NCBI GenBank assembly: GCA_012845835.1
Contig: JABAKD010000023.1
Span: 8,507,147 to 8,571,146, forward strand
Length of the DNA: 64,000 nucleotides
Source: Undaria pinnatifida
Taxonomy: Eukaryota; Sar; Phaeophyceae; Laminariales; Alariaceae
Direction: 5' to 3'
The first letter of the stretch is position 1, and every line of letters starts with the position of its first letter. A program made the translations under genes and the position numbers. The notes under the pieces were generated by a model. It saw only the letters and a list, made by a program, of their open reading frames with translations, made no database searches and was not told the DNA's origin. Below are positions 11,522 through 24,100 of the stretch, in pieces.

Positions 11522-12283
11522 TCGACAGCTTCGGGAGGAAGCGCTCCGCGCTTCAAATGATAACTCAGCCAAAAGGGTTACCTCTATCGTATCCAGCGTT
11601 GTTCATGTGCCTTGAGACCATGAGATTGGGCATCGCATATTAAGCGTACGCGGTTTTCAGCCTCCGATCTCGAGCAGGATATTCAGTTCCTTGCAATGAA
11701 ATGAAGCGCTTGGGAAAGTGTATTGACAGATTCCACCCTTATTTTAGAATGTGTCGCGGTTGCTATAGAAGTACTTACACAATATGGCGTGTTGATGTGT
11801 GTCACTTTAGAGAAGCTGTGTACCTCTCAAGCAGGGCAGAAGGCGATTGATTTGACAGATGTTGAAGGCGGAATCAGCCGAACACACCCAAGGCTTAGGT
11901 ACGCATGGAATGTTTTGCTGTGGCTGTTGTCGTGCTACCCCGGTAGCGACACATGCATCATAGCATATCGAAATCGCCGATCGTGAATCGAATTCCATTC
12001 GCTGTTGCGTTCCTATATCGCCTTGAACCAAGGAATATATATTGGATCCGTAGAGCGAAGGAGGGCCCAAAATGTAACACCGGGTATGAGTCGCTGCTGA
12101 GAGGAAGCTCGACAGTAGTGCGAGAATAATGCATCGAGTGTAGAAATCAATATCAAACACGGGAGACCCTCCAACAGTCAACGGGGGTCGTGACGTAGTT
12201 TGGGAAAATCTCCCCGCTGAATTGAATATTTATGAGGAAACGGCGGTTGATGAACACAAGGCACACATCGGGAAGGGAACTTT

Positions 12284-12345
12284 TAACCCTAACCCTAACC
12301 CTAACCCTAACCCTAACCCTAACCCTAACCCTAACCCTAACCCTA
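12284..12345 (+). repeat. Interstitial telomeric repeat (CCCTAA)n
   Basis: About ten head-to-tail CCCTAA units (TTAGGG on the minus strand) with no mismatch until CCCTACGG at the right edge. Left flank ggaacttttaa and right flank cacgggtcatgg are giant-repeat sequence, so the tract is internal. TTAGGG is the telomere repeat of animals, many fungi and several protist groups. The absence of degeneration suggests recent insertion, for example by telomerase or telomeric-DNA capture at a break, or by recombination with a chromosome end. Confidence 0.97.
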
Positions 12346-14785
12346 CGGCACGGGTCATGGCTCCACTTGCCGGTCGGGAACAGAGATTATCACAACCTCA
12401 CGGGTCAGGACATATTTTTATCTACTATTTAACAGGTCATAAGGCTTAAGCGCGTGCTACGTACGATCGAGGTAGACCTTTGTGGCTAGTATATATCTAT
12501 ATATAAATGTGCACATGTATTGTTTTCTGGATGACCGTAACCCTGAACTCTTAGCTCAAACGAAATGGTGAGAATGATATTCTTGTTTTGAAGAAAGTAC
12601 GTTTGTAATACCTGGGCCATACGATTGGTCGTCGGATATATAGCACTTTCGTTGTTTTCCCAAATCTATTTGTGGCGTGGAGTATAGAAAAGCGTGTGAT
12701 ATGATGAGCCTCATGACGAGGAAGGCGCATTTTTACCGTAGCCCGTTGCCGGGGTTGATCCTCCTGACCCGATCAGAACGGACCCGACCCGACCTTATCC
12801 GTGAAAGCCCCTGGAAGGTCCATCGATCGCAGTGGCTGATTGGGTGAGATTTTGGGTCAAGGGCCCATAACGTTGGGGGCCACTGCAGATAATGTGTGTA
12901 GGTTCGAGTTGGGACCAGGGTGGGGATATCCTACAGTACAGACAAACCAATATGTTTACAAGGTTCCTCGCGCAAGAGAAGCTCTATACTTGATACCAAA
13001 TCTGAATCAGATTTAAAAAACAAATTTGTTACCCGTTGAAAACCCGCATGACTCAGGTATGCACCAAAGAATACCAGGTATTGCAGATTGAAACCAATTA
13101 TTTTCCGACGAACTTGGGGTTACGGAGCACCTCGTTCAGAAGTCGGTTCCGCCAAAACGTGCTACCATCACCGTAACAGGCGTCGATGGTAGGGTTAGGC
13201 CTTGACTCAGGGCCAGTGATTGCGGGTCTCAAATCGAACGTACGAACAAGTTCTATGTGACAACCAGGTTCTTCACTGCATGGTTTTCTACCCTCGATAT
13301 TTTCGCGATCTAGATGGGGAATAAGGGTGGGTAATGACAAGATACGGCACGAGCACGAATCGGGGATGAATACGTTTCATTTCCAGAAAATAGTGAAGGG
13401 CGGGCTGAATCTATGAAGGTAAGGAGACCCAGACACACTCTTGGCGAGTGAACCGACTTCAGTTCAAGTCCGCAGGGTTTGGGTTGGGCTTTGGATGAGG
13501 GAAATAGGAATTTTCGAGTACATGGCGCCGTTCATTGCGCGACGAAATATCAACGACGAAAAAACGAACTTACACCGAGAGGTAGACACCGCGGCCAAGG
13601 CCGTCTGCCTGGCCTGTGTCAACGCACGGGGCGTCCACGAAACATTAATCGTGTTGCAAACCTCGTCGAGCAAAAGGCTTCTGACGCGTCCTACGATAGA
13701 GGTGTTTCACCTTTTCTCTGGCGTTCCTCAATTTGGGAGCTTAATAACTCTCCCAAAAACTGATTCAGAGGAAAATCGAAACTGTCACCGAAAGAAAAAT
13801 CTCATGGTCTAAGTTAACAATGAGAATCATGCAAAAATGGCTGATTTGCGACGATTTTTGTATAAGGAGCTCCGTCATTCAGAAACCTTTTTACAAAAAG
13901 GGCTACCTCTATCGTAGAAGGCGTCTCAAAATGTGTATCAATAGGTATTTACGGTGAATTCTGCAATAGGGGTTGCGCGATAAGGATAGTGTCGGTTTTG
14001 TCTAAAATACTGCTGAACTGTCGAGGGCTTTTCATAAAATAACGGCTACGATACTACCCCAACATCGTCGGGATTGTTGTTGGATAATGTTGAAAATTTG
14101 AGCCACTTCCGGTTCGTGGGAAACATGGCGTTTTTTTTTCACCACCGAAGAAACTGTAATTGTTGATCAAATAAAATGGGGTATGTGCTTCGTTCAGAAG
14201 CCCCCGTCGACCACTTGTTGCTTGACCCCAACGAGCGTCTACCCTCATCGTATCAAGCGTTGACACGAGACCTGTTTTTCACATAGGCAGTTGAATCATC
14301 CTAGTCTTAACATCAAAATTGCTGTCGAATCCTATTCAATGGTGGCCGTCATCGTTCATCCTCGGCCTAAGATGGAGTATGATGAGAATGAAACGAAAGC
14401 TCTCGAAGCTGTTTGCGGTTACCCTATCTCCAACAAGATCCTCGGCACGAACGTATTCTTCCGATAAAACGCTCACCTCCTGCGCTTCCCGCAGCGTTGC
14501 TGTTGAAGTGCGTGCTGCCGTGGAGGCTGATAGTAGAATTAATATCCGCGTAGAAAGCACCTGCGAAGCGCCGAGGGACGTTTGTGTACGCGTTCTTGGA
14601 CGCAGTTTGCGATAGAGATGAGTTACTTGTATTCTGAGGTTCCTGGCATAAGGAGATCAATTTCTAAGGAAAAACAAGATGTATGGAGCACTGCAAAGGT
14701 GCCACCTCATGGGTAATCGCATGGTCGGGACATAATGCAAAACAATTCGCAGGCCAAGAATGGAATTGCGATCTTTTTGGGGCTA

Positions 14786-15001
14786 AGAAGGCCCCGTCAT
14801 TCAGATAACGTTTGAACCAGAAATTATCACCCGTGTAGCAGCACATTTGTTCAGCCCGCCAAAGGTGGCACGACGATGACACATTTGTTACCACCGTATA
14901 TTCTACTCGAGAAGCGCGCTACTGTAAGAAACACGTGCCGCGATGGAAGTGGCACGTTTTAACTCAAGTCTTAAGCGGTCTCTGAACGATGTCGCTCTTA
15001 C
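14786..15001. mobile_element. MITE-like inverted motif-P pair, copy II
   Basis: Left arm GCCCCGTCATTCAGATAACG at 14791. Right arm (reverse complement of CGTTCAGAGACCGCTTAAG) ends near 15000, with the inner box GTGGCACGTTTTAACTCAAG. It is colinear with 6325-6527, 44265-44458 and 58576-58784. Confidence 0.6.
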
Positions 15002-16289
15002 GCCCATGATTCGTGGTGCATAATATTGACGCTATTAGTAGAGCTTGTCGTATAGCTAGGGGCCAAGGATATCATTCATCTAGAAAATGTTTGCTTTTCT
15101 CCATGTCAGTTGTTTAGCAAGGTATGGATCTCTTGAAGTCAGGAGTTACAAAGCATGTACGTGGTGTACCTTCACCGTTTTACGTAACGTGCGTCAATAA
15201 CGCTCTGAGGCTCATAATCTGACGAGATGTGAAAATCTTCATCGCACAATCCACGTCGAAAAAAAAATTCAAGCGAGGACCGATATGCGTCCTCGTAGGC
15301 TGGTTGTCCCGAAAAGTGCATATTTGACTGCACATTTCCAAGATATGGTAGGTGGGCTACCCACACGTTCACTGCACCGAGTTACATATAACGTCTAACT
15401 CCTATGCAGAGTATGACATCGTTTTTGATTCTGCTTAGGGAAGGTACCGCTTGCGAGAACGCCCCGCGGTAAGTCTCTGACAGCGGAATAAGAAAACTTG
15501 ACCCCCCCTGCCGTAGCCTTACTTTAGTCCACATCGGGTCAGAAGATTTTGGGTAGTTCCTGAGCCGAAGAGCCCCGCCATCGAAACGCTTGAACGTGCA
15601 ACTCTTACAGCAGATAGATTACGTTTTTCTGCGTCTTGTAACGCGAGGAGCTGTATATCTCAACCTACAACAGAATATCGAGAAAGCTGAACGAGCAACC
15701 CGATCAGCTAATGGGCAGCGTATACGAACAACTTGGCTTTAAACAAATAGCGTTCCGATGACCTTGGGGTTGGTGGGCTCCGAGATTCAGAAATCGCTTC
15801 CCCACCAAGTGCTATGCCTATCTCAGCACCCAATACGATTTGTCTTGAATATTTTCAAAGAAATCGAGGGTGACCAGGAGAATTGGCGACCATGGCGTGT
15901 ATTATATACGTAGGCACATGCTAGATGAACATTGGAACAGCCAACACGCAAGCTTGAGGGGGGCGCTACAGGAACTTGCGGTTAGCTACTTGAAAGCCAT
16001 GCCAAATGAGAACAGCTTACCATTCACTTCCCGCGTTGCCGACATTGATATCTAAGGTCTTCGACGACCATGGGGGTTGTGAATTCCTCACAAATAGCGT
16101 TTGTTGGCACCTAATGAGAATCGTCTCCCATTTCGGCGGGTTGGCCCAAATGTATGTTTCCCGTTCGACAATGTGCATCGTCAGCTTCAGCGTTTGGTCA
16201 CTAATAAACGTCGCCAGAAAGATGAGGAAACCCCCACAGGAAATCCACAAAGGTGGGTAGATTTGTCTTCACGCATGAAAACGAAGTAA

Positions 16290-17870
16290 CAGACGAAGCG
16301 ATGCGTACTGTGTTTGACATAGAGATTTTAGCATGTCTGTCGGGAATCGGGGTCGCAGGGGATTCAAAGGGGGGGAAATAGACAAGCCTCCCCATACCAG
16401 TCTTGGCTGCAGCTCGACGCGTGCGGGCTAGCAAGGTCACTAGAACGCAAGCGAGCTGGGGCTCTTGCCAATGACGTGGGCAGACACGAGGTATTCCCTG
16501 GATTGGCCGCCAAGCCAGGCATCTGCGTTGTTCCAGCCTGGCAGCCGTTTGCAGGTACACGCGATCAAACCTCAGCTTCCGAGAAAACTGCATCTCAATT
16601 TGCTGGATTATACTCGACACCCGGAGATTGGGCGACGGGATCTGTATCCTAGACACGTTGTGGGGTATTTTCTACGATTTGTACTGGTACGTACGAGTAA
16701 TTCCGGACGCAGAATGGCATACAATGCTGTCACCTAGAACACCCGCTGTGGAGTCGTCGCGAACCCATCAGAGCGAATCGCCCTCACATGTCACTGGGCA
16801 GAACCGACACTGCATTATGCTGATGATGTCGCTGGTGCAGGCGAGGACATGCTTCGTCTCTATTACCATGACCTAGATACATACCGGGACGTTACCAACA
16901 AAGTGCAGTCGTACGAATGAGTCGCAAGAGTAATACCTATCTCGCAATGGCTCTATCATGACGACAGCAAGCGTCACATCTGTGCAGTTAGGGCGAGCGT
17001 GGGTGGAGTCGTCTTCGTAGGTAATTTTACAGGACCGCCTCTGCATTACAATATAGGGTCGTTGATGCGGATTGGTGTCTACTCTTTATGTGCTTCTGGA
17101 ACTTAGTTACATACAGGAAAATTACTTACAATTTATTGTCCTACCTCTGATGCCTGGCGTGCAACGGCTGTGTCACGCCGGCAGCGAGAGCCGCCGCTGT
17201 CGAGTCACAGCGAGCGCGTGAGGATGGAGTCGCCCGCTATCGCTGGTCATTTGGAAAAACCCTCATTGAATCACACTGTAGGGTCACGGATGCAGCTACT
17301 CATGACACATCCAATTACCTGGGGTGGCCCAGGCAGATGCTGTTACGTAGACATAGTTGTCATTCATGCTTTACCCCACCGCCTTCCTCCCCCTACCCCC
17401 TTGGTTTCTTCATGGCGATATTCGCACGCGTATGCATTGGTTTTCTCTCTGCTCATGACGCAAAAGAGCGAAGGACCGGGCATGGGTTGGCGGGTGCATT
17501 GAATGTCGTCGAATGGGCCACAACGCCTTCGTGCGACACGAACCCAAAAGAAAGAGAGAGAGAGGACGTGCGGGATGGCTTGCGATGCTACTAACCAGTC
17601 ATTTCCCGTGTTTCTCAAGCCAATATTTCCTGTCTGTCAACCATTACCACCAACACAGGGTAAACCATGTGTAGAAATGCGATAGTACTGCAATTCCGTC
17701 GTCGTCTTGCCACGAAGTCAACATCACATGTATGCATGTACCCGCTCCGCTGGTATACGGTTGGTTGATCGCATATTTTCCGTATGCCATTTTTGTTTTT
17801 ATAATGCTGTTCATTCAGGTAAGAAACAGTGTGGACTTATTAATCTGCGCCCCATCGCAACCGCGTGAGA
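16290..17870. other. Unassigned spacer
   Basis: Blocks containing GGATGGAGTCG / GTGGAGTCGTC followed by a TAGGGTCNNNGATGCNG motif recur loosely near 16745, 16998 and 17222 (and again near 20690 and 20960), suggesting an old diverged repeat. Frames up to 151 codons (16201-16656, -) show no family resemblance that I can recognise. Confidence 0.3.
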
Positions 17871-18114
17871 GGTAGCATCACGATCATCCAGTGACACTGC
17901 ACAGCCAACTATATCGAGCCTATATGTACTGCTACACAGCAGACAAAACAATGTGATCATTCTGGAACATTCTGCGCCCTATCGCGACCGCATGAGAGTT
18001 GCCGTCCAAAATATACAGTTTTACTATATCCCAGCCGCATTTTTGCGCTGTAAGTATTGTTTACCTGGTACTTTTTACGCATCGCCACGACCTGTGAATT
18101 TTGCAATTCAATAT

Positions 18115-19800
18115 ATTTCATCCAACAAGACGCAATTTCTGCCGTTGCGGTTGAAGATCTACAAGTATCCACGCTCAAGACCTCTTGAGCGTTTGGCTGT
18201 GGAGGTTTTCTCCCACCCAAACATGCAGGTGGGAAGTCATTCATTCAAATTCCCATATATATTGTATATTGTGCTCGTGTTCAAGACCCCTCGAGTCGAT
18301 CCTTTGGCTGTGAAGATTGTCTCTCACGCAGCAGCACGTATGGGGAATCACTCGTTCATTCTGCCACAAAATATTTACCGATTTATCCCCTCGAAAGGAT
18401 TTATAGCTTACATGCACAAATTGCCCCTTCCCCCCCCCGCCCCCCTCCAAACCCGCTCGCTTTTGATCAAAACCAGGCCCCCCCTTTCCCTTCACAGCTG
18501 TCAGATTTTGTGCCCCTCAGAAACGGGTTTTATAGTTTCCGCGCACAGACTGACTAAAATCATCCTGTTGACCCTGATAGCTACACTGTAGCTGTAAGGG
18601 GAGTCGCCGACCTATATCCTTAATGAGGACACACTACTCGTAATGCGCGCGATCGGAGTATCACACACAGGTCACAGCTTGCAAAGATGAGTTTCGACGA
18701 AATCTTCGATCTCACAGCTGGAGTGTATTTTAATTTTTATAATAAAATATTTACCGTGCACGTACACGTCGATCTGAAATTTTTACTGCACCCCACCGCG
18801 AAAGCGCGATAGGTACCAGAAAGATTGTTTCAGTTGCTAGAGATTAGCGATGTCTTATACGCGTGCATTGTTTTCACGACGCCTTGCCGCAACGTATGAA
18901 TTCCATTTTAATAATAGGTATAGTATGACATCACGACGCATCCAACAGCAGTAATGTGGAGCGGATTATGTGTTCAACTTACAGAATACCTGGTATATGA
19001 ATTGGTCCGCGCTCAACGTGACGTGAAGCCGTATTCAGTTGGCATTTCACCCAACAAGACTCAATTTCGGTCCTCGCCATTCACTATCTACAAGTATCCA
19101 CGTTCAAGACCTCTCGAGTGTTTGGCTGTGGAAGGTTTCTCCCACCCAAGCATGTAGGTGAGAAGCCATTCATTCGTATTCCCACATTTTATTCTTGTGT
19201 TCGCGCTCAATACCCCTCGAGTCCATCGTTTTGGCTGTGAAGATTATCTCTCACCCCGCGGTCCACATGGGGAATTACTCGTTCATTACGCCGACATAAT
19301 ATTTATCGTGCACGGTCGTTAGGCTGTGAAGACTATCTCTCGCCCAGCAGTTCCCACAGGGAATCACTCGTTCATTATTCCACATATTATATATCGTCCA
19401 CGTACACGTCGATCTGCAATTTTTATCAGATCCCCCACCGCGAAGGCGCAATAGGTAGTAAAAGAAATTTTTAAAGTTGCTGGGGGTGAGCGATATCCCA
19501 CACGTGTATGTATTTACATTTTATTTCGCGACGCCTTGCCGCGACATATGAACTCCGTTGATAGGCATAGTATGACATCACGACTCGCCCAACAGCAGTA
19601 TGTTATCACGACCTACCCAACAGCAGTAATGTGGCGCGAATTCTTCTGCTCAACTTACAGAATATATTTATTTGTCTGCGCCCAATGTGACGTAAAGCCA
19701 TATTCAGTTGACACACCAACCGCCTGCCACTGTAGCGATATTTTCTTACCGTTACATGTGGTCGAATTGCAGAAATATCGCTGACGTTTCAACCAACAGC
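18115..19800 (+). repeat. Tandem duplication of a roughly 560-bp unit (two units, one carrying an M insertion)
   Basis: CCAACAAGACGCAATTTC at about 18122 and CCAACAAGACTCAATTTCGG at about 19056 start two colinear units. Both contain TCTACAAGTATCCACG, GTTTGGCTGTGGA, CTCTCAC with GGGGAATCACTCGTTCATT, GTACACGTCGATCTG, CGACGCCTTGCCGC and ACAGCAGTAATGTGG. The second unit has one extra internal subunit (19312-19400). Removing the M insertion at 18381-18743 from the first unit makes the two about equal in length. Confidence 0.85.
18368..18756 (+). mobile_element. 5'-truncated M retroposon with 13-bp target-site duplication
   Basis: The 363-bp body (18381-18743) begins at ATTTATCCCCTCGAAAGG and ends with the canonical M 3' end plus a TTTTAATTTTTATAAT tail. 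AAAATATTTACCG flanks it on both sides (18368-18380 and 18744-18756). The neighbouring tandem unit supplies an unoccupied relative of the target at about 19365-19420: there the sequence runs uninterrupted from CATTATTCCACAT into GTACACGTCGATCTG. A variable 5' end, a fixed 3' end and a duplication of this length are hallmarks of target-primed reverse transcription by LINE machinery. The element has no coding capacity. Confidence 0.9.
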
Positions 19801-19878
19801 AGTCCAACGCATTTTTTCCGGGTCCTTGCGGTCAAACGCCCTATCTATGTACGATAAAAAAAAACAGTTTGTGCATAT

Positions 19879-20170
19879 TTCTTGTTTATTTTTGCGCAAG
19901 CAACACAGCTCGCTCGCACCGTTTTCAGACGCATACACACGCTCTCGGTCCACCAGTTACGAGGATAATCGAACCTCTGCCTCGATCGGGGGGAGCATAC
20001 GATGATATCTCGTTGCCGCGATGTGTGATGCGCATGTGGTTGATCATCATGTTGAATTTGGTGATATTTCCCCCCTCTTGTTTTTGATTGTGTTTGCACA
20101 TGCAACACAACTCGCTCGAACCGTTTTCAAACGCACACGCACACTCTCGGCCCACCATTATCGCCTAGCG
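19879..20170 (+). repeat. About 200-bp tandem duplication
   Basis: TCTTGTTT, then AACACAGCTCGCTCG, CCGTTTTCAGACGC and CTCTCGGTCCACCA at 19879-19965 recur as AACACAACTCGCTCG, CCGTTTTCAAACGC and CTCTCGGCCCACCA at 20078-20158. No gene is recognisable across it. Confidence 0.75.
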
Positions 20171-21020
20171 ATAACTTCGAGAATCATGACATCCCCAACT
20201 TGCTGGTCCAGTGACCAATCACTTTCTAGTGGTAAACGGCAGCTCTGTCTATTCTCACCATCGAACTACCGACAAGTCTGTCTGATCGGTTCCCGATTCC
20301 TAAAAATATTTTTCGTCTATGGAAAGGTGATCTTCTCCCGAGATACAAGCGACTTAAGTCGAATGGCGTGCGCGCGTACGTCGCGGCTGATACGCACATT
20401 GTTGACAAGATAACTTTCGATACAAGTAGTCATCACAAGCGTATGCTGTACGAGTGTGGGGGGCGGCAATGCCATCACCTTGACCACCTATACACCATAC
20501 CACCTACAGTTTTCTTTTTGTTGGTATTCGTATATCTTTGGCAATAGACTGCTCGATAGAGGAAAAAAAACACGTCCGTATCGGCGTTACCTTGGCGAGG
20601 ACGGGGACGCGAACGGGGTGCCCAGCGAAAATCCCTGCTTGTGGAGTCATATTGTAGGCGATTGCGGTCGAGTCACGACTAACGTGCACGCTCGAGGATG
20701 GAATCGCTTTTTTTCCCGTTTTTGTTGAACGCCAGTCGAAAGAATTAACACCACACTGTACTACACATGTGATCCCAGGGAAAAATGGTGTAGATATATA
20801 CGCCCATAGTGTCGTCTGATCTATGTTACAAATACAGTAGGTACCAAAACAAGTCCGTGAACGCAATGGCTGTACAGAGACGCCAGCGATCAGTCGTCGC
20901 AAAGGAATCGCAACCGGGGGAGCCGTCACCACGAAGTGACGGCGGATGGGACCGCTCAAAGGTGGAGTCACCCTCGTTCTGCCTCGATTTCTTCCTCTTG
21001 GAAAAAAAACAAACAAACGT
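20170..21020. other. Unassigned spacer
   Basis: A 174-codon minus-strand frame (20504-21028) covers most of it but shows no domain I know, is basic throughout, and has no second copy to test conservation. I see nothing supportable as a gene. Confidence 0.3.
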
Positions 21021-21021
21021 G

Positions 21022-21147
21022 GAGACACACGTACATATATTGTAAAAATTAAAATACACTCCAGCTGTGAGATCGAAGATTTCGTCGAAACTCATCTTTG
21101 CAAGCTGTGTGTGATACTCCGATCGCGCGAGACACACGTACATATAT
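21022..21147 (-). mobile_element. 88-bp 5'-truncated M retroposon with perfect 19-bp target-site duplication
   Basis: GAGACACACGTACATATAT occurs at 21022-21040 and 21129-21147. Between them (21041-21128) lies only the M 3' end in reverse orientation: GATCGGAGTATCACACACAG, then GATGAGTTTCGACGAAATC, then GATCTCACAGCTGGAGTG with a TTTTAATTTTTACA tail. Nothing else belongs to the element, so the last 80-90 bases of M hold everything needed at the 3' end for reverse transcription. Confidence 0.93.
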
Positions 21148-21149
21148 GC

Positions 21150-24100
21150 CTCATTACTTTGTTTGGGCATGTCTTGTTGGGAGAATGAATATTCACAGAA
21201 ACACGAAAACAGAACGCAACAAACAAATGCAAGTCCAACCCGCATCCTCTTCATTGATATATGACGGTTGCATTTCGTCACCATCTGGGTGGAAAGGTCA
21301 ACGCTATGATGCCAACGAGAATAGGCACCGACGTGGAGTGCTTGAGGGTCGGGAAAACCTTCATGTCGAAAGTTGCTCGCACGAACAAGTTATTCGGTGG
21401 GGTCGATTGAGTCAAACACACGAGGTGAAATATAGCGCAACTGCATGTTTTTTGCAAAAAACACTCGCCTCATGTGAGTGTGTGACTATGGGTCTGTCAT
21501 TATAAGTGAGAGGTAGAAGTTGATCCAAATAGAGAAAGCCAAACAAGGAGGCAGCGTGTCATAGTGATACATCATAGGGAAGCTAAGCATATCTTACGTA
21601 GTATCTTGTGATGAAACTACCCTACTACTTTCCCCGTTTCCCGAGTAAGTATGGTGTGGGGTGTAATTCCTCTGCCCGAAGACACACAGTGTCGTGGGAT
21701 TGTTTAGCCCGTCCAATAGGCACATTGGACAGCGCAGTAACGGTCTTGTGGTAAGAAAATCACTTGGTTGTACGAGTGGAGGAACAACGCTGCTACGTCG
21801 CTTCATCCAGTCTTGCTCCTTTTTGGTTTCGTCGCTATATTGGAAATTGGCGTTGATCGCGTGTGTGGAAAACACGCCACCATCAATGTTATAGGGGCGT
21901 CGTGGGGACTCCCACCTTAGTCACCCTTGGAACGCGGTTTCACCCCCCCCCCGCCCCCTTTCTCCCGTCTGATCCACTTGGACCCGCATCCAACCTTGCG
22001 ACGGGATGTCATCATCAACGAGGAATAGAATGATGTAATATCCCGGCCGGGGCCGAGGACGACGACTGGTCGGGGAGCCCATGCAAGTATTGGAGGGAGA
22101 AGGGACACGGGTGCCGCCCGTGGCAACGGCGATGGTCTAGCTACGAGCCGAGGACCTCGCCCAACCGACCCATTCGAAAGGAGGTGGCGGCGGGCCAGCC
22201 TGGTGGCTGGACTGCAGCGCAGGAAATAGGCAGCTACCGGTTCAGCAACACAGAATCGTCTCCCAACAGAGAGATTCCGACGATTGCAGTGCCGAGATCG
22301 AGTAGTCGTGCGTAGGGAACTCGCCGGCAGTCCCGGAGCACGTTTCGCAGGTTGAGCGGTTGCCGGGCGTGTTCAAGTTAAGCGGTTCTGACAGTTACAA
22401 AGACTGGTCATTGATGAAGTTGGCCGTTAGGTGTCGCTCGCATGGTATCCTGGTGGAGATACGTTGGTATGCATTTCGCAAATTCGCTACCTTAACAGTA
22501 GTACGGTCACTGCCTCTTTGGTATAAAAAGCACTCAGCATGTATATGAGCGTGTGTGGGTGTGTGAGCGTGTGTGAGGGGGACCCATACTACCACGGTGG
22601 CAGCAATTGTTTTTTTTGGCCTATTTTGTCAACATTTTAGCGCCTCGAAACCCAATAAAATGGGAAGGACATGGTGATGGAACTTTTAATCGGGTTTAAC
22701 TTTCACACCTTGATATTCTGGGAGTTGGGTTTGAGGGCCAGTTGCAGAGCTCCTAATGTTAGGAGTTGGCGGATCTTCGTAACATGTGTTGAAGCGGGGG
22801 GGGGGTGTGGACGTGTGAGTGTGCGTGTCTATGGTACCGGGTGACGGTGGAAACTCCCCTCCGTGTTCGTCTGCCGATCTTGTTCGGTGTGCTTTTATTT
22901 AAGAGGAGAAAATCACATCCCTCAACAACAGGTGGTGGTTTGGGGGATTTCTGAGTTATGGCATTATGTGGGACTATAGCAAGGTCCGACGAAAAGTTTG
23001 CCGTCAAAACGGGTGTGGCGCACCCCGCGCATAACATGACTCGGAGTACGGCCGCCTTTATTTGACGCAGACAGCACGCAGTTGGAAAATGTGCTACGGC
23101 AACCGGTCGAGATGCTAGACGCCTGTTCTGAAGGACGCAAGGGCTACAAGGTACAGTTTGGAAGCGTACGCATGGAATTACGGAACGAGGTTCGCGGTTC
23201 TAGTTCGTCCGCTAGGGCTGACGGTTGTACCGTCGTCCGTACGGTGTAGTTGGGGTCATGCATTTCTGGTCGTCCCGACCACGCCTCCCTCTCATCGTGG
23301 GTTGTAGCATGTCTGCACCAACGGTGGGGCACGGTTGTACTCTTCGAGAAAATATGAAGTTGGTGGCGACGTTAGGGCGTATTCATGATAAGTGCACCCT
23401 GCTCTTGTTGTTAATCGGGGGAGCGATAACACCTCGCCGCGCGAGGAAGCATATCGGATAGACTGATTCAGAGAGAAGGGTGGTGGAGGCCCCACGCGTA
23501 CAAGGTGTATACGAACGATATCAAAACAGTTCGACAAGGCCGTCACGTATACTAGTCGTGGCAAGCGTAGGCAACGATGGCCACCTGGGAGAACGTACAA
23601 CCGGGTAATAGAGCATTGATATTAGAAATCGGCAACCAATATAATAAAAATATCTTGTTTGTTGTTCGAGACATAACTCGGCGTTATGGCTCAAAGTTTT
23701 GTTGGCGGTGTACGTACGTCGCTTACTGTGACAGCAGCAGCTGACATTTTTTGGTTCATCGCGCTTGTGAAAATACCTAGTTGATCCCGCACCTGACGGT
23801 GCTGGCCGACTGGTAGAATACGCGAACAAACAGAGCTGTTGTTAACAACTGGAGAGCGGCCACCCACTGCACCAGAAAAATCGTGAACTCTCCTGCCCAC
23901 ACACCATTTTTCTTTCGATGGTGAGGGGACAAAGATACTATGAGGATGTAGGTACTCTTCTCGTATAACTGAGAGTACATGTACTTATTATATTTTGTTG
24001 TATTCAGTGGCATGCCAGGGTTTATATCACGGTATAGGTTTTTCTCGGAGGACTTGTGTGGAGGAGTCCATGGTGTTGGACCCTTTGGTGTTTCACTCGT

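Larger units (their letters stand above)
11525..16290 (+). repeat. Giant repeat, copy II
   Basis: The left end aligns with about 32740 of copy III (CTCTATCGTATC followed by ATGCGTCGCGGTTGC-type sequence). From 11779 it aligns closely with copy I. It lacks the 3.35-kb composite of copy I and has a telomeric tract at that place. It also lacks the GGCC-ended MITE of copies III and IV; its intact site is TTA at 13570-13572. Relative to copy I it keeps about 260 bp near 15620-15880. It ends near 16290, after the segment matching 7510. Confidence 0.85.

Noticed and set aside
12284-12345. A true chromosome end
   Set aside because: Giant-repeat sequence continues on both sides, so the telomeric tract is internal.
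16201-16656. 151-codon minus-strand frame as a gene
   Set aside because: Its C-terminal part is giant-repeat copy II sequence in a frame that is broken in the other copies, and the rest has no match.
18688-18720. Hammerhead ribozyme at the M end (GATGAG, a GU-UUCG-AC hairpin, then GAAA)
   Set aside because: The arrangement resembles a hammerhead stem II with GAAA, but the invariant CUGA is replaced by AAGA in all M copies and no stem I or III is convincing. A covariance-model search would settle it.
20504-21028. 174-codon minus-strand frame
   Set aside because: No recognisable domain, no second copy to compare, and its end overlaps the target site of the short M insertion.
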